64,000 nt of DNA from Chitinophagaceae bacterium (lineage in GTDB: Bacteria > Bacteroidota > Bacteroidia > Chitinophagales > Chitinophagaceae), in assembly GCA_022843585.1 (NCBI GenBank), contig JALHNJ010000002.1, forward strand, positions 186,001 through 250,000. Direction: 5' to 3'. Made by a program: the position numbers and the translations under genes. The stretch's first letter is position 1. Every line of letters starts with the position of its first letter. Positions 37,701 through 45,931 of the stretch are shown in pieces. The notes under the pieces are model-generated. The model saw only the letters and a list, made by a program, of their open reading frames with translations, did not search any database and had not been told where the DNA came from.

Positions 37701-38246
37701 TGCCAGGTCTTCCAGTGAAACCCGGTAATTCAACGGGTCAGGGTACGCCACATAAGTTTTTCCCTGCCGGGCAAAATCGGAATAGAGGTCGATACAGAAA
37801 CCGACATCCACGACCACCAGGAAGGGAGGCCAGCCGTCAGTCGAAGGGAGAGAACGGGCATAGCGCAACGCCTGTTCTTTTGCTTTTTTCATTTCCCGGT
37901 CCCAGTTCCGGGTATCCCGTTTGGCGGTACCGGTCTTGGTTTTAACCTTACCGGCTCCCAGTATTTCTGCTTCGGTTTGTTCAGCTTTATCCGAACCCTG
38001 TTTGGCTTCCAGCACAAAACAGTGCTGTTTATACAGGTCAATGTAGTTGGTCACTTTTTTTCCTTCCCCGTCATCAAAATCCACCGGCCGCTCAAAGCTG
38101 TAAGATGCTTCATGGACTTTATCGGAAGCCGGCCGGGGTTTTTCAACGCCCAGCAGCTCACAAAGCTCAAGTAGAAACAACTGGTAATTGGCCCTTTCGG
38201 AGGCACCGGAACTTTTCCAGCGGGTTATAAATTGTTCAGGAGTCAT
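34788..38246 (-). CDS. Single-chain type IIL restriction-modification enzyme (MmeI-like)
   Basis: 1152 residues. The N-terminal nuclease part has D70 then VLEAKQGSD (E80-A-K82), the D...ExK core. A helical spacer follows. The gamma-class N6-adenine methyltransferase core has [11 protein letters not shown] at about residue 414 and [11 protein letters not shown] at about 579. The remainder is the target-recognition and C-terminal helical region. MmeI-type enzymes cut and methylate with one polypeptide; protection is hemi-methylation. The upstream XRE gene and its operators suggest controlled expression. It converges with the gene at 33797. Confidence 0.85.
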   Translation of the reverse strand: MTPEQFITRWKSSGASERANYQLFLLELCELLGVEKPRPASDKVHEASYSFERPVDFDDGEGKKVTNYIDLYKQHCFVLEAKQGSDKAEQTEAEILGAGKVKTKTGTAKRDTRNWDREMKKAKEQALRYARSLPSTDGWPPFLVVVDVGFCIDLYSDFARQGKTYVAYPDPLNYRVSLEDLAKEEIRERLRLLFTDPLQLDPSKRAAKVTRELAERLAKLATLLEQAGHAPEKVAGFLMRCLFTMFAEDVQLLPEKSFTKLLQDYREQLDLLPQALQSLWVSMDKGGFDPALRSLIPQFNGFLFKEQEALPITAAQADLLILASQADWGEVEPAIFGTLLERALQPRERHKLGAHYTPRAYVERLVMPTVIEPLREEWEATRAASAILETKGDDAGALKEINKFHRRLCSVRILDPACGSGNFLYVTLEHLKRLEGEVAEYIAHFPRQLGLDMTGGYTVTPAQFLGLEVNPRAAAIADVVLWIGYLQWHFRTHGHAKRLEDPILRQYGNIQFQDAVLSYTSTLPRVNENGEAMTRWDGHTTKPHPVTGLEIPDETARTPIVDYIDPKPAIWPEADFIVGNPPFIGNKRMREVLGDGYTEAIRLAYKDVVPESADFVMYWWYNSARLLQAKQVERFGLITTNSITQSFNRRIVQNFLDSTDPIYISYAIPNHPWVDSNDGADVRIAITVADEKNLPGRLDMVVDEFQNNEAYSDVQLNEITGRIHPDLKVGADITSTAVLAANKSISSFGMMLAGKGFIVTKEKAKELGLGSNPELEARIRPFRNGRDLTSKPRGVYLIDMYLLSEIEVRDKYPEVYQHLLAHVKPERDQNNRPRLKEKWWLFGESRQGLRAALTGLSKYISTPETAKHRFFVFQDISILPDHKLVNIALDDYYYLGVLSSKIHVCWALAAGGRLGVGNDPVYNTTKCFQTFPFPNPTKEHTEKIRQLSEKLDNHRKQRQATHPHLTLTDMYNVLEKVTKGEQLDSEELKIHEEGLISILLQLHHEVDNAVAEAYGWPTNLTEFEILEKLVRLNHERSAEEEHGLVRWLRVEYQNPTGLVKQGGLNMVAEESSATSSASQATEWPKNLSEQAQAVQRIIIQTVQPLSASAINKKFKKASKTAAIAREQQIGQLLETLNGLGLLRKTGEGLFVR

Positions 38247-38369
38247 CTGGACGGAAAGATAAATATTGTTCCTTGTAAACCACGGTTAGCGGTCTGAAAA
38301 TCATAGCTCCTGAAGAAAGGATTATTGAAAAATTAGCCCAAACGTACTATTTCCCCCATCCCCTATTTT

Positions 38370-38389
38370 CACTTAATCATAATTAAGTG
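38370..38389. promoter_or_regulatory. Operator site 1 (CACTTAAT-CATA-ATTAAGTG) in front of the R-M gene
   Basis: A perfect 8-bp inverted repeat with a CATA spacer, lying 124 nt upstream of the R-M start. Its 12-nt core CACTTAATCATA recurs in two sites around the XRE gene, which supports a shared regulator. Confidence 0.6.
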
Positions 38390-38424
38390 CCAATGAAAAT
38401 TATTAATAATTTTACAGGAGTAAA

Positions 38425-38718
38425 TCAACTCTCCTCTTCCGGCAAAGGATGCTTCGGGAAAAAATCATGGATCGAACATTTCAGGACACGGGCGAGGGCA
38501 TTCAGGTGGGCGATATTATAATGAGCAGGGGTTTGTTCGCTTTCCATTTGGGAGACAAAACTGTCGGAAAAGTTGAGCTGGAAAGAAAGATCCACTTGCG
38601 AAAGACCTCTTTCCATACGAAGCTTTTTGACGGCATGGATCACATACCAGTCGAGGGCCGAGATCTTTTTGATGGCCTTCTTGGTTCGCCTGGAGGATGC
38701 TTTTGCCGCTTGTTTCAT
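38425..38718 (-). CDS. XRE-family HTH controller protein
   Basis: 97 residues. The core WYVIHAVKKLRMERGLSQVD, then LSFQLNFSDSFVSQMESEQT, is the XRE helix-turn-helix. The N-terminus is lysine-rich. It sits directly upstream of the type IIL enzyme gene, reading the same way, and two copies of the palindrome found at the R-M promoter lie at its own 5' end. It is probably the controller (C-protein-like) of the restriction-modification gene. The C-terminus is acidic and short. Confidence 0.8.
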   Translation of the reverse strand: MKQAAKASSRRTKKAIKKISALDWYVIHAVKKLRMERGLSQVDLSFQLNFSDSFVSQMESEQTPAHYNIAHLNALARVLKCSIHDFFPKHPLPEEES

Positions 38719-38736
38719 ACTTAATCATAACTAAGT
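38719..38736. promoter_or_regulatory. Operator site 2, abutting the XRE start codon
   Basis: ACTTAATCATAACTAAGT begins at the base next to the XRE ATG (38718-38716). It differs from site 1 at one position in the shared core region and would give autoregulation. Confidence 0.55.
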
Positions 38737-38760
38737 TGAAACTATTGCGGCCTTTGTCCA

Positions 38761-38778
38761 ATTAACTATGATTAAGTG
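38761..38778. promoter_or_regulatory. Operator site 3, between the XRE gene and the divergent HTH gene
   Basis: On the minus strand CACTTAATCATAGTTAAT, matching the 12-nt core of site 1 exactly (CACTTAATCATA). Placed 25 nt upstream of site 2 and 40 nt before the rightward HTH gene, it could control both directions. Confidence 0.55.
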
Positions 38779-38817
38779 ACCCCAAAACCTTACCCGGACA
38801 GGGTTTCAGGCAATAAC

Positions 38818-39105
38818 ATGAGACAATCCCGACTCAATACGAATAATGACCGCCGGAAATTCTGGGAAAGTCTCACTGCTGAAAAAGATGATTTTATTCT
38901 CAAAGACGCTTTACGAATGATTGACCCGGTCAGTGCAAAAGTGCTGACCTGGCATTATACAGAAGGGTATAGTTTTCAGGAAATCACCGGATTGCTTCAG
39001 CGTTCCATTTCCACGGTTCGCAATTATCATAACCGGGGGATGTTTGAGTTGCAGCAATACTACTGGGCTAAAAACGAGTTACCTGCCAACCTGAGAATAA
39101 GTTGA
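38818..39105 (+). CDS. Sigma-70 region 4-like helix-turn-helix protein
   Basis: 95 residues from the ATG at 38818 (a GTG at 38776 would extend it). It has AKVLTWHYTEGYSFQEITGL then QRSISTVRNYHNRGMFELQQ, a region 4 helix-turn-helix as in sigma factors, with no region 2. It is divergent from the XRE gene and shares its operator region. It could be a small transcription factor in the island. Target unknown. Confidence 0.65.
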   Translation: MRQSRLNTNNDRRKFWESLTAEKDDFILKDALRMIDPVSAKVLTWHYTEGYSFQEITGLLQRSISTVRNYHNRGMFELQQYYWAKNELPANLRIS

Positions 39106-39129
39106 ATCGAATTGGGGCAGGGATATATT

Positions 39130-39600
39130 TTACTCAACTGACCCATTTTCGATATTCTCATTCATATCTTCTATCCGAAGATGAACAGAGGATTCAGGTC
39201 CCTCCCAATTACCCCCATTTTCTAAATAAATTTCATAATAATGTATCCACTCAACAATCCAGGGTACGGTGTAACGGTACAATTCTGTCCGTGCATTCCA
39301 ATTTACATCGCCGTCATAACTCAGGCATAAACTATGATCCGGATACATATGTATTTCCCGGGACGGTTGAATGACAGGGAAAAGGATAGTGCTCTTGGGT
39401 TCCTTACCTGCTACACATTCAATTTTTACATGGTAATGGTACTTCCAGTCAGGATCTGCTAGTTTCCCTGTACAGATCAATACATCCCGGTGAATATGAC
39501 AAGTGAGAAAGCTAAAGTTTTTCTCCAGCATTTTTTGCTGTGTCGTCAACACGCCAATCCTGTTAAAGGGTTTACTTCTTGGTATGAAGCGGCTCGCCAT
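39130..39600 (-). CDS. Bacterial E2-like (ubiquitin-conjugating fold) protein of a Pycsar operon
   Basis: 156 residues from the ATG at 39600. The core has HVKIECVAGKEPKSTILF, then REIHMYPDHSLCLSYDGD with Cys92 in the active-site position (SLCL), and VPWIVEWIHYYEIYLENGGN then WEGPES. The YPD..LCL and PW..EW..YYE..L..G.W.G blocks are the signature of E2-like proteins of type II-short CBASS. No E1 or JAB gene is adjacent. The ATG overlaps the end of the cyclase gene by 29 nt, so it is part of the same operon. Coupling an E2 to a class III cyclase is the unusual feature. Confidence 0.75.
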   Translation of the reverse strand: MASRFIPRSKPFNRIGVLTTQQKMLEKNFSFLTCHIHRDVLICTGKLADPDWKYHYHVKIECVAGKEPKSTILFPVIQPSREIHMYPDHSLCLSYDGDVNWNARTELYRYTVPWIVEWIHYYEIYLENGGNWEGPESSVHLRIEDMNENIENGSVE

Positions 39601-40648
39601 AATGAAAGCGGTGTGGTTGATTTTTAACATCGGTGGTGGCACTTGTCAGCAAACCGCCGGAAGTAGTGTAAATATTACCAGACTTGATCGCATCACTTTT
39701 CAGTCGCAACCGTACTAACCTTTCCTGCTCCTGTTCCTCCTGTGTAAGTATATATAGTTTACCATCCGCTGTGGCTTTGATAAAAGGAAGTGACTTAAGG
39801 TATTTCATCCAATCGAATGCATGCTGTTTGTAATAAACTCCCTTTCGCCTGCCCTCGTATACATAGTCCAGACGCCCGTCCGGTTTGCGTAATACAGTGA
39901 AAAAGTCTGACCCTAGCCCGGCACGTTCAACAATATTATCACCGACTACGATGCCATTTTTTGGAGCATTGGACTGGCAATGGCAGGCAATACTGGTATG
40001 TTTGCTTTGGGTGGTAAGTTCAACAATATTTCCCGTACCAAAAGTCCCCCATAGTGTTTCTTTATCATCACCGAAATCAATACCCGTACGGGTACTTATA
40101 TTTTCTACTCCATCTTCTTCAAAAATTGCCGCAATATCATTTTTGATAAAGTAAGTAAACATACTTGTAGCGGTAAGGGCCTGCCTGGTGGCTTCTGCCT
40201 TAGTTACATTTTTGCCTCCGAAATACACAAAAACCGCATCTCCCATTAGCCGCTGAATATGCCCACCGGACCAAAGACATACATGGATGGCTGCCCGCTG
40301 AACAGTATTCGTAATATACATCAGGGTATCATTATCATATACGTCATTCAGTTGCGTCGAACCTTTCATATCCATAAAAACGTTAACGATATAATGATAC
40401 TCCCTTTGATCTGTTCCGAGCAGATAAGCGAAATCACGATGGATACCTAACTGGCCTGTCTCAGCATTGTACGGACTGGCAATGCCCTCCAGTGTAAGCA
40501 GGCTTTTCCCGGTAGAGACAGATCCGATTGACGCCTCTTTGTGCATGGATTTCAGCTCTGGTCCGGTATAATTAAAATATTCCCCTTGCCGGCTTTTATT
40601 TACTGCGCTGCGTATATCATTTGCATACATACTTAAGATATTCTTCAT
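39572..40648 (-). CDS. pycC: Pycsar nucleotide cyclase PycC (class III cyclase)
   Basis: 358 residues. The cyclase domain begins VFMDMKGSTQL with metal-binding Asp93 and continues to RLMGDAVFVYFGG with Asp137, then THSIACHCQS near the catalytic Asn/Arg region. An N-terminal helical part of about 85 residues and a C-terminal tail of about 110 flank it. Homologues make cCMP or cUMP after phage infection; the base made here cannot be predicted by eye. The start overlaps the membrane effector by 4 nt (ATGA). The C-terminus ends in lysines, not a glycine. Confidence 0.85.
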   Translation of the reverse strand: MKNILSMYANDIRSAVNKSRQGEYFNYTGPELKSMHKEASIGSVSTGKSLLTLEGIASPYNAETGQLGIHRDFAYLLGTDQREYHYIVNVFMDMKGSTQLNDVYDNDTLMYITNTVQRAAIHVCLWSGGHIQRLMGDAVFVYFGGKNVTKAEATRQALTATSMFTYFIKNDIAAIFEEDGVENISTRTGIDFGDDKETLWGTFGTGNIVELTTQSKHTSIACHCQSNAPKNGIVVGDNIVERAGLGSDFFTVLRKPDGRLDYVYEGRRKGVYYKQHAFDWMKYLKSLPFIKATADGKLYILTQEEQEQERLVRLRLKSDAIKSGNIYTTSGGLLTSATTDVKNQPHRFHYGEPLHTKK

Positions 40649-41160
40649 GGCCTGATAAGTTTAGTAATTGAAAAAATGATAGGTATTAAAATGATGAATT
40701 GTGCAATAATGAGGCAGCCAGCAATTTTCAGCAACCTGAACTTGCGGGTCAGCCCTTTTGAGAGATGCCACATCTGTGAGACGGTGTCCTTTGTTCTCCT
40801 GCTATCGTCCTGTTGCATAAAAGCCTCTAAAAAATTATCCTGCTCGTATTGAGCGACTGAAGCAAAGAAAATAAGTGATCGTTTTCCCTTCTTCCTTGAA
40901 GTATTTACGAACGGATGAATGGCAATGACGGTGAGCGTGCTGGATATCAAACTACAGCCTGCAAATAATATTAGCATGATCCAGAGGTAGGCCGGTTTCT
41001 CCAATAGTCCCTGCAATGAAATAAACCCTGCAAAAAGGCCACCGAGCATGAATGTATTCAAGCCTATGTAAAAGGCGCCCTTGTTATTGACAGCATCATA
41101 ATAATGATCGTAACGATCAATTGCAAAACGGGCATGTTCGTACTTTTCTTGGTTGGTCAT
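40645..41160 (-). CDS. pycTM: Pycsar transmembrane effector PycTM
   Basis: 171 residues with membrane helices at about 28-48, 57-82 and 144-166, and a middle cytoplasmic helical section. The YDHYYDAVNNKGAFYIGLNT block resembles the DUF5706/PycTM family, which opens or perforates the inner membrane when it binds a cyclic pyrimidine. It precedes pycC with a 4-nt overlap. It is 22 nt after the YegP-like gene, so the operon may begin there. Confidence 0.8.
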   Translation of the reverse strand: MTNQEKYEHARFAIDRYDHYYDAVNNKGAFYIGLNTFMLGGLFAGFISLQGLLEKPAYLWIMLILFAGCSLISSTLTVIAIHPFVNTSRKKGKRSLIFFASVAQYEQDNFLEAFMQQDDSRRTKDTVSQMWHLSKGLTRKFRLLKIAGCLIIAQFIILIPIIFSITKLIRP

Positions 41161-41182
41161 TTCCCAGTTTATTATTTTTCAC

Positions 41183-41518
41183 TTATGCCAGATCCTCTAT
41201 CGGTGCACCAGGTGCATCCCGTTTAACTGCTGCTATACCATTCTCTCTTGCGGTTGAGGTAGTATAGCTTTCACTACGGCCGATAATCTCCCCGTTGACA
41301 GCTTTCAGATTAAAAGTGTAATTGTAGGTTCCATCCCGTCGGTCATACCGGCTGTCAAATGGTGCATTTGCTTTAACTGAGGCAATACCGTTCAGGCAGG
41401 ATTGCTTGGTTGTATAGCCTTCGCCATTCAGGATGATTTCACCATTGGCCGCACGCAGGCGGTAATAGTATTCACTGTTGGCACTACTTTTAAATACCTG
41501 GAATTTAGGGTTGTTCAT
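41183..41518 (-). CDS. YegP-family (DUF1508) tandem-repeat protein
   Basis: 111 residues from the ATG at 41518. It contains two copies of the DUF1508 fold: FQVFKSSANSEYYYRLRAAN then NGEGYTTKQSCLNGIASVK, and YTFNLKAVNGEIIGRSESYT then ARENGIAAVKRDAP. YegP-like proteins are small and of unknown function. This gene lies immediately upstream of pycTM in the same direction and its leader contains a hairpin over a -33-like region, so it may be the first gene of the Pycsar operon. Confidence 0.8.
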   Translation of the reverse strand: MNNPKFQVFKSSANSEYYYRLRAANGEIILNGEGYTTKQSCLNGIASVKANAPFDSRYDRRDGTYNYTFNLKAVNGEIIGRSESYTTSTARENGIAAVKRDAPGAPIEDLA

Positions 41519-41567
41519 TTTCTTTGTTTTTCTGTTTATGAGTTTATGACAGTACAAAGAAAACACC

Positions 41568-41594
41568 AGCAGGCGCAGTCTATCTGCGTCTGCT
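41568..41594. promoter_or_regulatory. 11-bp inverted repeat over the Pycsar operon promoter
   Basis: AGCAGGCGCAG (41568-41578), loop TCTAT, CTGCGTCTGCT (41584-41594): arms match 10 of 11. On the minus strand TTTCTTTG (near 41562-41555) is a -7-like box just downstream, so the repeat covers the -33 region. It is a candidate binding site for the WYL regulator encoded just upstream, though this is inference. Confidence 0.45.
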
Positions 41595-41614
41595 ACATTC
41601 TTTCAATATTTTTT

Positions 41615-42622
41615 TTAAAATTTATACAGCTTAGCGGAGAGCTGCAGCTTTTCTGCTATTTCTTTTGCAAGGCGAGCTGGTTTTATCACTTTGACGTCCG
41701 GTGATTTGCCGAGTATGTACTCATACACTTCATAAGATAGCATTACTGTAATCGAAATAGTTAGACTTCTGGAAGTTTGCTTTATGACTTTCTGGGTTTT
41801 ATGGATCGGCAATGAGAGGATGTATGGAGCCTGCTTCTTTGTAAATTGCAGAACAATAGTTTCAACCTTTGCATCCGGGGTAATGATTCCAAACGAATGA
41901 TTGAAATATTTCGAAGGATCGAAACTTGTCAGTTCATCGAGGGTTTCTTCAGTCACCGTAAATTTTTTCACACGATCAAGTGCATAAGTTCGTATTTGAC
42001 ATATGTCAATTCTGTAGGATAGTAAATACCACCGGTTTTTATACTCTTTGAGCAAAAGAGGCAAGAGGACTCTTTTTGAAATTTTATCCGCCCCATATGG
42101 CAAATACTCAATTTCGCATTTAAAGCGGTTATCAATTGCACTCACTATTTCGCCAATAAACTCATTCCCTCTTGGTGTGACAAGGGTATCTGTTTGAATA
42201 ATGAGTTTTGCATTACTCAATGGTTTCAAAATTTTGCGTGCCTGTACCCCTTCAATAACCTTTTCAATCCCGGAAGTAAAAGCATCAAAGAGTTGATACC
42301 CGCTGAATACCTGCAGACATTCTGCATAAAACTGAAGGGCATTGATCTCGTCTTCCTTTAACTTAAAATTCCGGATGGTGAACCCCTCTTCGGTATAGGT
42401 AAAAGCCTGCCTGCTTTTATTATATCCAATAGGAGCATTGTAACCTAAACGGGTATCATTCTGCATATCCTTTATATCCTGCTGTATTGTACGAATACTA
42501 ATTTCTTCCCTCATTTTTGACTCAATTGCCCGTTTAATTTCGGACGTTCTCACCCACTTTTTATTACTAAGCAATTGATCAATAATTTTTATACGGAAGG
42601 TCTGGTTCTTTACAATTGGCAT
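41615..42622 (-). CDS. WYL-domain transcriptional regulator
   Basis: 335 residues from the ATG at 42622 (a GTG at 42643 is possible). The N-terminal winged HTH has IDQLLSNKKWVRTSEIKRAI and ISIRTIQQDIKDMQ. The WYL domain around residues 140-230 has YLPYGADKISKRVLLPLLL then EYKNRWYLLSYR and TYALDRVKKF. WYL regulators often sense nucleic acid ligands and control defence systems. It lies 11 nt after the DUF2779 gene and directly upstream of the Pycsar cluster, so it is a good candidate regulator of both. Confidence 0.85.
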   Translation of the reverse strand: MPIVKNQTFRIKIIDQLLSNKKWVRTSEIKRAIESKMREEISIRTIQQDIKDMQNDTRLGYNAPIGYNKSRQAFTYTEEGFTIRNFKLKEDEINALQFYAECLQVFSGYQLFDAFTSGIEKVIEGVQARKILKPLSNAKLIIQTDTLVTPRGNEFIGEIVSAIDNRFKCEIEYLPYGADKISKRVLLPLLLKEYKNRWYLLSYRIDICQIRTYALDRVKKFTVTEETLDELTSFDPSKYFNHSFGIITPDAKVETIVLQFTKKQAPYILSLPIHKTQKVIKQTSRSLTISITVMLSYEVYEYILGKSPDVKVIKPARLAKEIAEKLQLSAKLYKF

Positions 42623-42633
42623 ACAATACTTTT

Positions 42634-44589
42634 TTACTTGCACCAGTCTTTTAAAGCTTCGTAGATCATTACCATAGCAAACGTGTCAAGTTCACAATAC
42701 CGAAGAAGCGCAGCACGGGTCCTTGCACGTTCTTCTTCACTCATTTCGGAAAACTGCATCCTGGCAAATGCGATCATTGCTGCACCTCCATCTGCAATTC
42801 CAGTCTCCTCATCTAATAGTAACTCATCCATGACCTCATTGGATCCTTCCACATGGATTGGGGGTAATAGTTTGTACGGGTTGACGATTTTTCCATCCTG
42901 CTCAGTTATCCAAATATGGTCTTTGAAATTACGGCTGTTGATTTCCGATCCATAAATTGGTTTTGAGTACTTTTCCTTTAGGAATTCACTGGTCTGTAAA
43001 ACAGCAGGCAAGACTTGTTTGATGGAATTGGAGCCATTGGTCAGCGGGTTGTAATAATAGCGAAGAACAAGCTCTCTCAGGTCCACCATCGTTCTTTCAC
43101 CAGCCCATTTATCCGCAGAAGAACTGCTTGAATTGGTAATCGTTTTAATCCAGGCACATAAATCCACGGCATCCTTTTCCTTTGAATCCAATAGCTGTCT
43201 GTAGATAACATTTAGAATGGTATTTTCATGCGTCGCATACCGGAAAATAGTACCGTTATCCTGCTCGAGTTCCTTTTTCAAAGCACGAACAAAATCAAAG
43301 CTGGGAAACACGCCGGTTGCCGTGCTTATCCATTCACCTTTGTGTTCAATGGTCCCGTCTATGTTTAGGATATGATGTGAGAACTGAAAAGCAATTTGCT
43401 CGTAGGGCCTGCGCCCGGCATTAAAAGGAATAGCAACTGCTGTAGTTTCAAAATCAATGAAATGATAGGGAAATTTCCAACCTGCCATAACCTTTCTTAA
43501 TCCATCTCTGTCAATGTAAGAGGAATTATCTTTATCCCTTATCTTTTCAACCTGCAACCATTGTCGGTCGGACTGGCTAAGCCAGGGATCTGCAGGACCT
43601 TTCTTTTTTGTTTTGGGTTCTACATCTTCTCTTGTAAGGTCACCCATAAGGTATTTCCCTTGTTCAAAAAACTCAGGCTTTTTCCGGAAATTCCATAATG
43701 AAAGCAAAAGTTCGCCGTTGATCTGTTCCTGGGTCAGCCCTGTTGTTAACCAGCATTCATTGAATCCTGATTTGAATCCTTTGGCAAGTGTATCCGTATC
43801 TGGCTTGAACTCACACTTTCCACACACCGCTCCAAGTCCAACGTTGAATTTTTTATCCTCGGAATAGTATTGAGAATAGTCACAGATCAATTGTTCGAAA
43901 CCTATTTCAACATCATTGATGATGAAATCACAAAGCTCATCCACGTTTTGTTCTGTAAGAATCTTATTTCCCATCTTCGTTAAATCAAAATTCGGCGATG
44001 TTTTTACTTTATACCTTCCCCCATCCTGGTATATGAAGAAGGATTGGTTCAGCCCATCGACAGAAGCAGTGGCTGATTTATCTGACAGGATCAGGTGAGC
44101 AGTGACGGTAAAATTGGGAAAGCTCTTTTGGATCACGTATTTCTGGAAAGCAACATCATAGAGGTATGGCTCCCACTTTGTCATAATGCCTCCTGTCCTA
44201 TTTGTAAAAGAATCGCTGGAAGCATCAAAAGATTTTGCTTTGACTTCATGTAAACGAATCCTGTTTCCTTTCTTTTCTAAAATATCAGCCCGAATAAACA
44301 AATTGTTGTACAAAAATGCCGCTTCGTATATCACCACATTCTCCTGCTGAAGCAATTCGTTGGTTCGGGCAAGAGCAGTATTATAATCCAGTTCATCAAT
44401 ATCCACCCCACCCGGATAATAACATTTAGCTAGTTCACCTACCTGGAATCCTCCTTCTGCAAGTGCAGCCAGGAATTCATTATCAAATTTATTATCGTAA
44501 TAAACATTCTTCTTTCCAGTGTAATACAACTTTACTGGACACTCTAATGCAAGCTTGAACCTTGACTTGGTCAGATAGCGGGTTGACAT
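42634..44589 (-). CDS. DUF2779 protein: PD-(D/E)XK nuclease plus DnaQ-like exonuclease
   Basis: 651 residues from the ATG at 44589 (the frame opens at 44643). Residues 1-120 are a Cas4/AddB-like part: LALECPVKLYY with Cys17, FIRADILEKKGNRIRLHEVK with D102, E115 and K117. Later cysteines (VCGKCEFKPD and NECWL) could complete an iron-sulfur cluster. After about residue 370 comes FHFIDFETT-like YHFIDFETTAVAIPFNAGRR, the first metal motif of DEDD exonucleases. The two-nuclease architecture is shared with DUF2779 proteins. It is followed by the WYL gene. Confidence 0.75.
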   Translation of the reverse strand: MSTRYLTKSRFKLALECPVKLYYTGKKNVYYDNKFDNEFLAALAEGGFQVGELAKCYYPGGVDIDELDYNTALARTNELLQQENVVIYEAAFLYNNLFIRADILEKKGNRIRLHEVKAKSFDASSDSFTNRTGGIMTKWEPYLYDVAFQKYVIQKSFPNFTVTAHLILSDKSATASVDGLNQSFFIYQDGGRYKVKTSPNFDLTKMGNKILTEQNVDELCDFIINDVEIGFEQLICDYSQYYSEDKKFNVGLGAVCGKCEFKPDTDTLAKGFKSGFNECWLTTGLTQEQINGELLLSLWNFRKKPEFFEQGKYLMGDLTREDVEPKTKKKGPADPWLSQSDRQWLQVEKIRDKDNSSYIDRDGLRKVMAGWKFPYHFIDFETTAVAIPFNAGRRPYEQIAFQFSHHILNIDGTIEHKGEWISTATGVFPSFDFVRALKKELEQDNGTIFRYATHENTILNVIYRQLLDSKEKDAVDLCAWIKTITNSSSSSADKWAGERTMVDLRELVLRYYYNPLTNGSNSIKQVLPAVLQTSEFLKEKYSKPIYGSEINSRNFKDHIWITEQDGKIVNPYKLLPPIHVEGSNEVMDELLLDEETGIADGGAAMIAFARMQFSEMSEEERARTRAALLRYCELDTFAMVMIYEALKDWCK

Positions 44590-44818
44590 TGGCAGAATTT
44601 TAGGAAAAGGCTTGTTTATTAAAGTTCGGCTTTTTATAAACAAAACCCACAGGTAAAGTCATAAGTTTTATTTTTTATCCAGCTATTTTTAGTCCACCAA
44701 GTGATACCATTATCAAAAAAGATAGCCCTCTGCCCCGGAGCAAAACAAAGGTTGCTAATTTGACAAGAGGCAACTTTGGACAGTCGACAGGTCATCAGCG
44801 GGCACATGAACCGCCTCC

Positions 44819-45811
44819 CTAATAATTCCCCTCCTTCCCAAACTCCTTCGGTGTATAACCAAAAATCTTTTTGAATTCCCTGGTAAAACTGGAGAGATGT
44901 TTATAACCGGCGAGATAGGCAATCGAAGTGATAGATTCTTTTCCTTCGAGTAACAAACGTCTGGCTTCCCGGAGTTTTAAGAACTGGTAAAATTCATAAG
45001 GTGTTTGATGAAACAAATGTTTGAAGCCGATTTTTAATTTGAGTTGATTCAGTTGGGTGTGCTGGCAAATAGCTTTCGGGCCGATCCAATCCGGGAAAGC
45101 TGCTTCAATAACGGCACGGGCTTTATGTAGTTTCTGTATATCATAGGATTTTAAAGGCAGCGGTAATAATTGTTCACTGCGGAGAATAGCTTCGAGGGCG
45201 GAGAGTAAAATTTCACCGGCCTTCCATTTGTTTAAGAAAAACTTACCAGCCAAAGAATATTTATTATGCAGGATGGCGTGCACGGCATCTTTCATTTCTG
45301 AAGGACAGGCATGCGGGTAAGGAGAAAGTTCAGCGGGTTCTTCCCGGATGACTTTCCCGAGGAATAATTCCAGCACTTTATAATCCACACCGAGATCTTC
45401 CAGGAAAGCGACATCAAAATGAAAATCAAGGGTGCGGTATTCTGTATGGGGTTCAAAGATGGCACGGGTCGAAACAAAGGGCGTAAAGCCCAGGCTGAAA
45501 TAATATTCCGGCAGTTCAGCTTGCAGAATTTTTTCCCAGGTGCCTTTAATAGAATTCTGAACAGCGATCCGGAGTTCCAATACGGCTACACCTCCTTTTG
45601 CTTTTAATACTACCCGTTCCTTGCCGATGGTATAGACCGAGTACCAGATATGAAAACCATCACCGGGTAATAATTGGAACAAAGCCTGGTAACCGGGTTC
45701 ATTTAACAGGGAAGGAATCGAATGCTGGAGCAGGTGTGGAGCAAGATTCGGGGGGATAATGGTGGACAGGTAAACAGGTCCTTTCTTTTCATCAATGATG
45801 TCAATCTTCAT
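44819..45811 (-). CDS. AraC-family transcriptional regulator
   Basis: 330 residues. The N-terminal ligand-binding domain is followed by two HTH units in the last 90 residues: LNQLKLKIGFKHLFHQTPYE then LRLREARRLLLEGKESITS and YLAGYKHLSSFTREFKKIFG, with YTPKEF at the end. It is divergent from the siderophore genes at 45932, with 120 nt between starts, so it likely regulates them. Similar regulators sense siderophores. Confidence 0.85.
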   Translation of the reverse strand: MKIDIIDEKKGPVYLSTIIPPNLAPHLLQHSIPSLLNEPGYQALFQLLPGDGFHIWYSVYTIGKERVVLKAKGGVAVLELRIAVQNSIKGTWEKILQAELPEYYFSLGFTPFVSTRAIFEPHTEYRTLDFHFDVAFLEDLGVDYKVLELFLGKVIREEPAELSPYPHACPSEMKDAVHAILHNKYSLAGKFFLNKWKAGEILLSALEAILRSEQLLPLPLKSYDIQKLHKARAVIEAAFPDWIGPKAICQHTQLNQLKLKIGFKHLFHQTPYEFYQFLKLREARRLLLEGKESITSIAYLAGYKHLSSFTREFKKIFGYTPKEFGKEGNY

Positions 45812-45931
45812 GTAGCTATTGCTTTTGTTTTTGCATAATACGTTTACGCTAATTTTTTATACGGCTGGCTAAATTCCTACTACGGCCGGGCTGGTAGTTT
45901 GCACCCATCAACTATCACCAAACTAACAACT

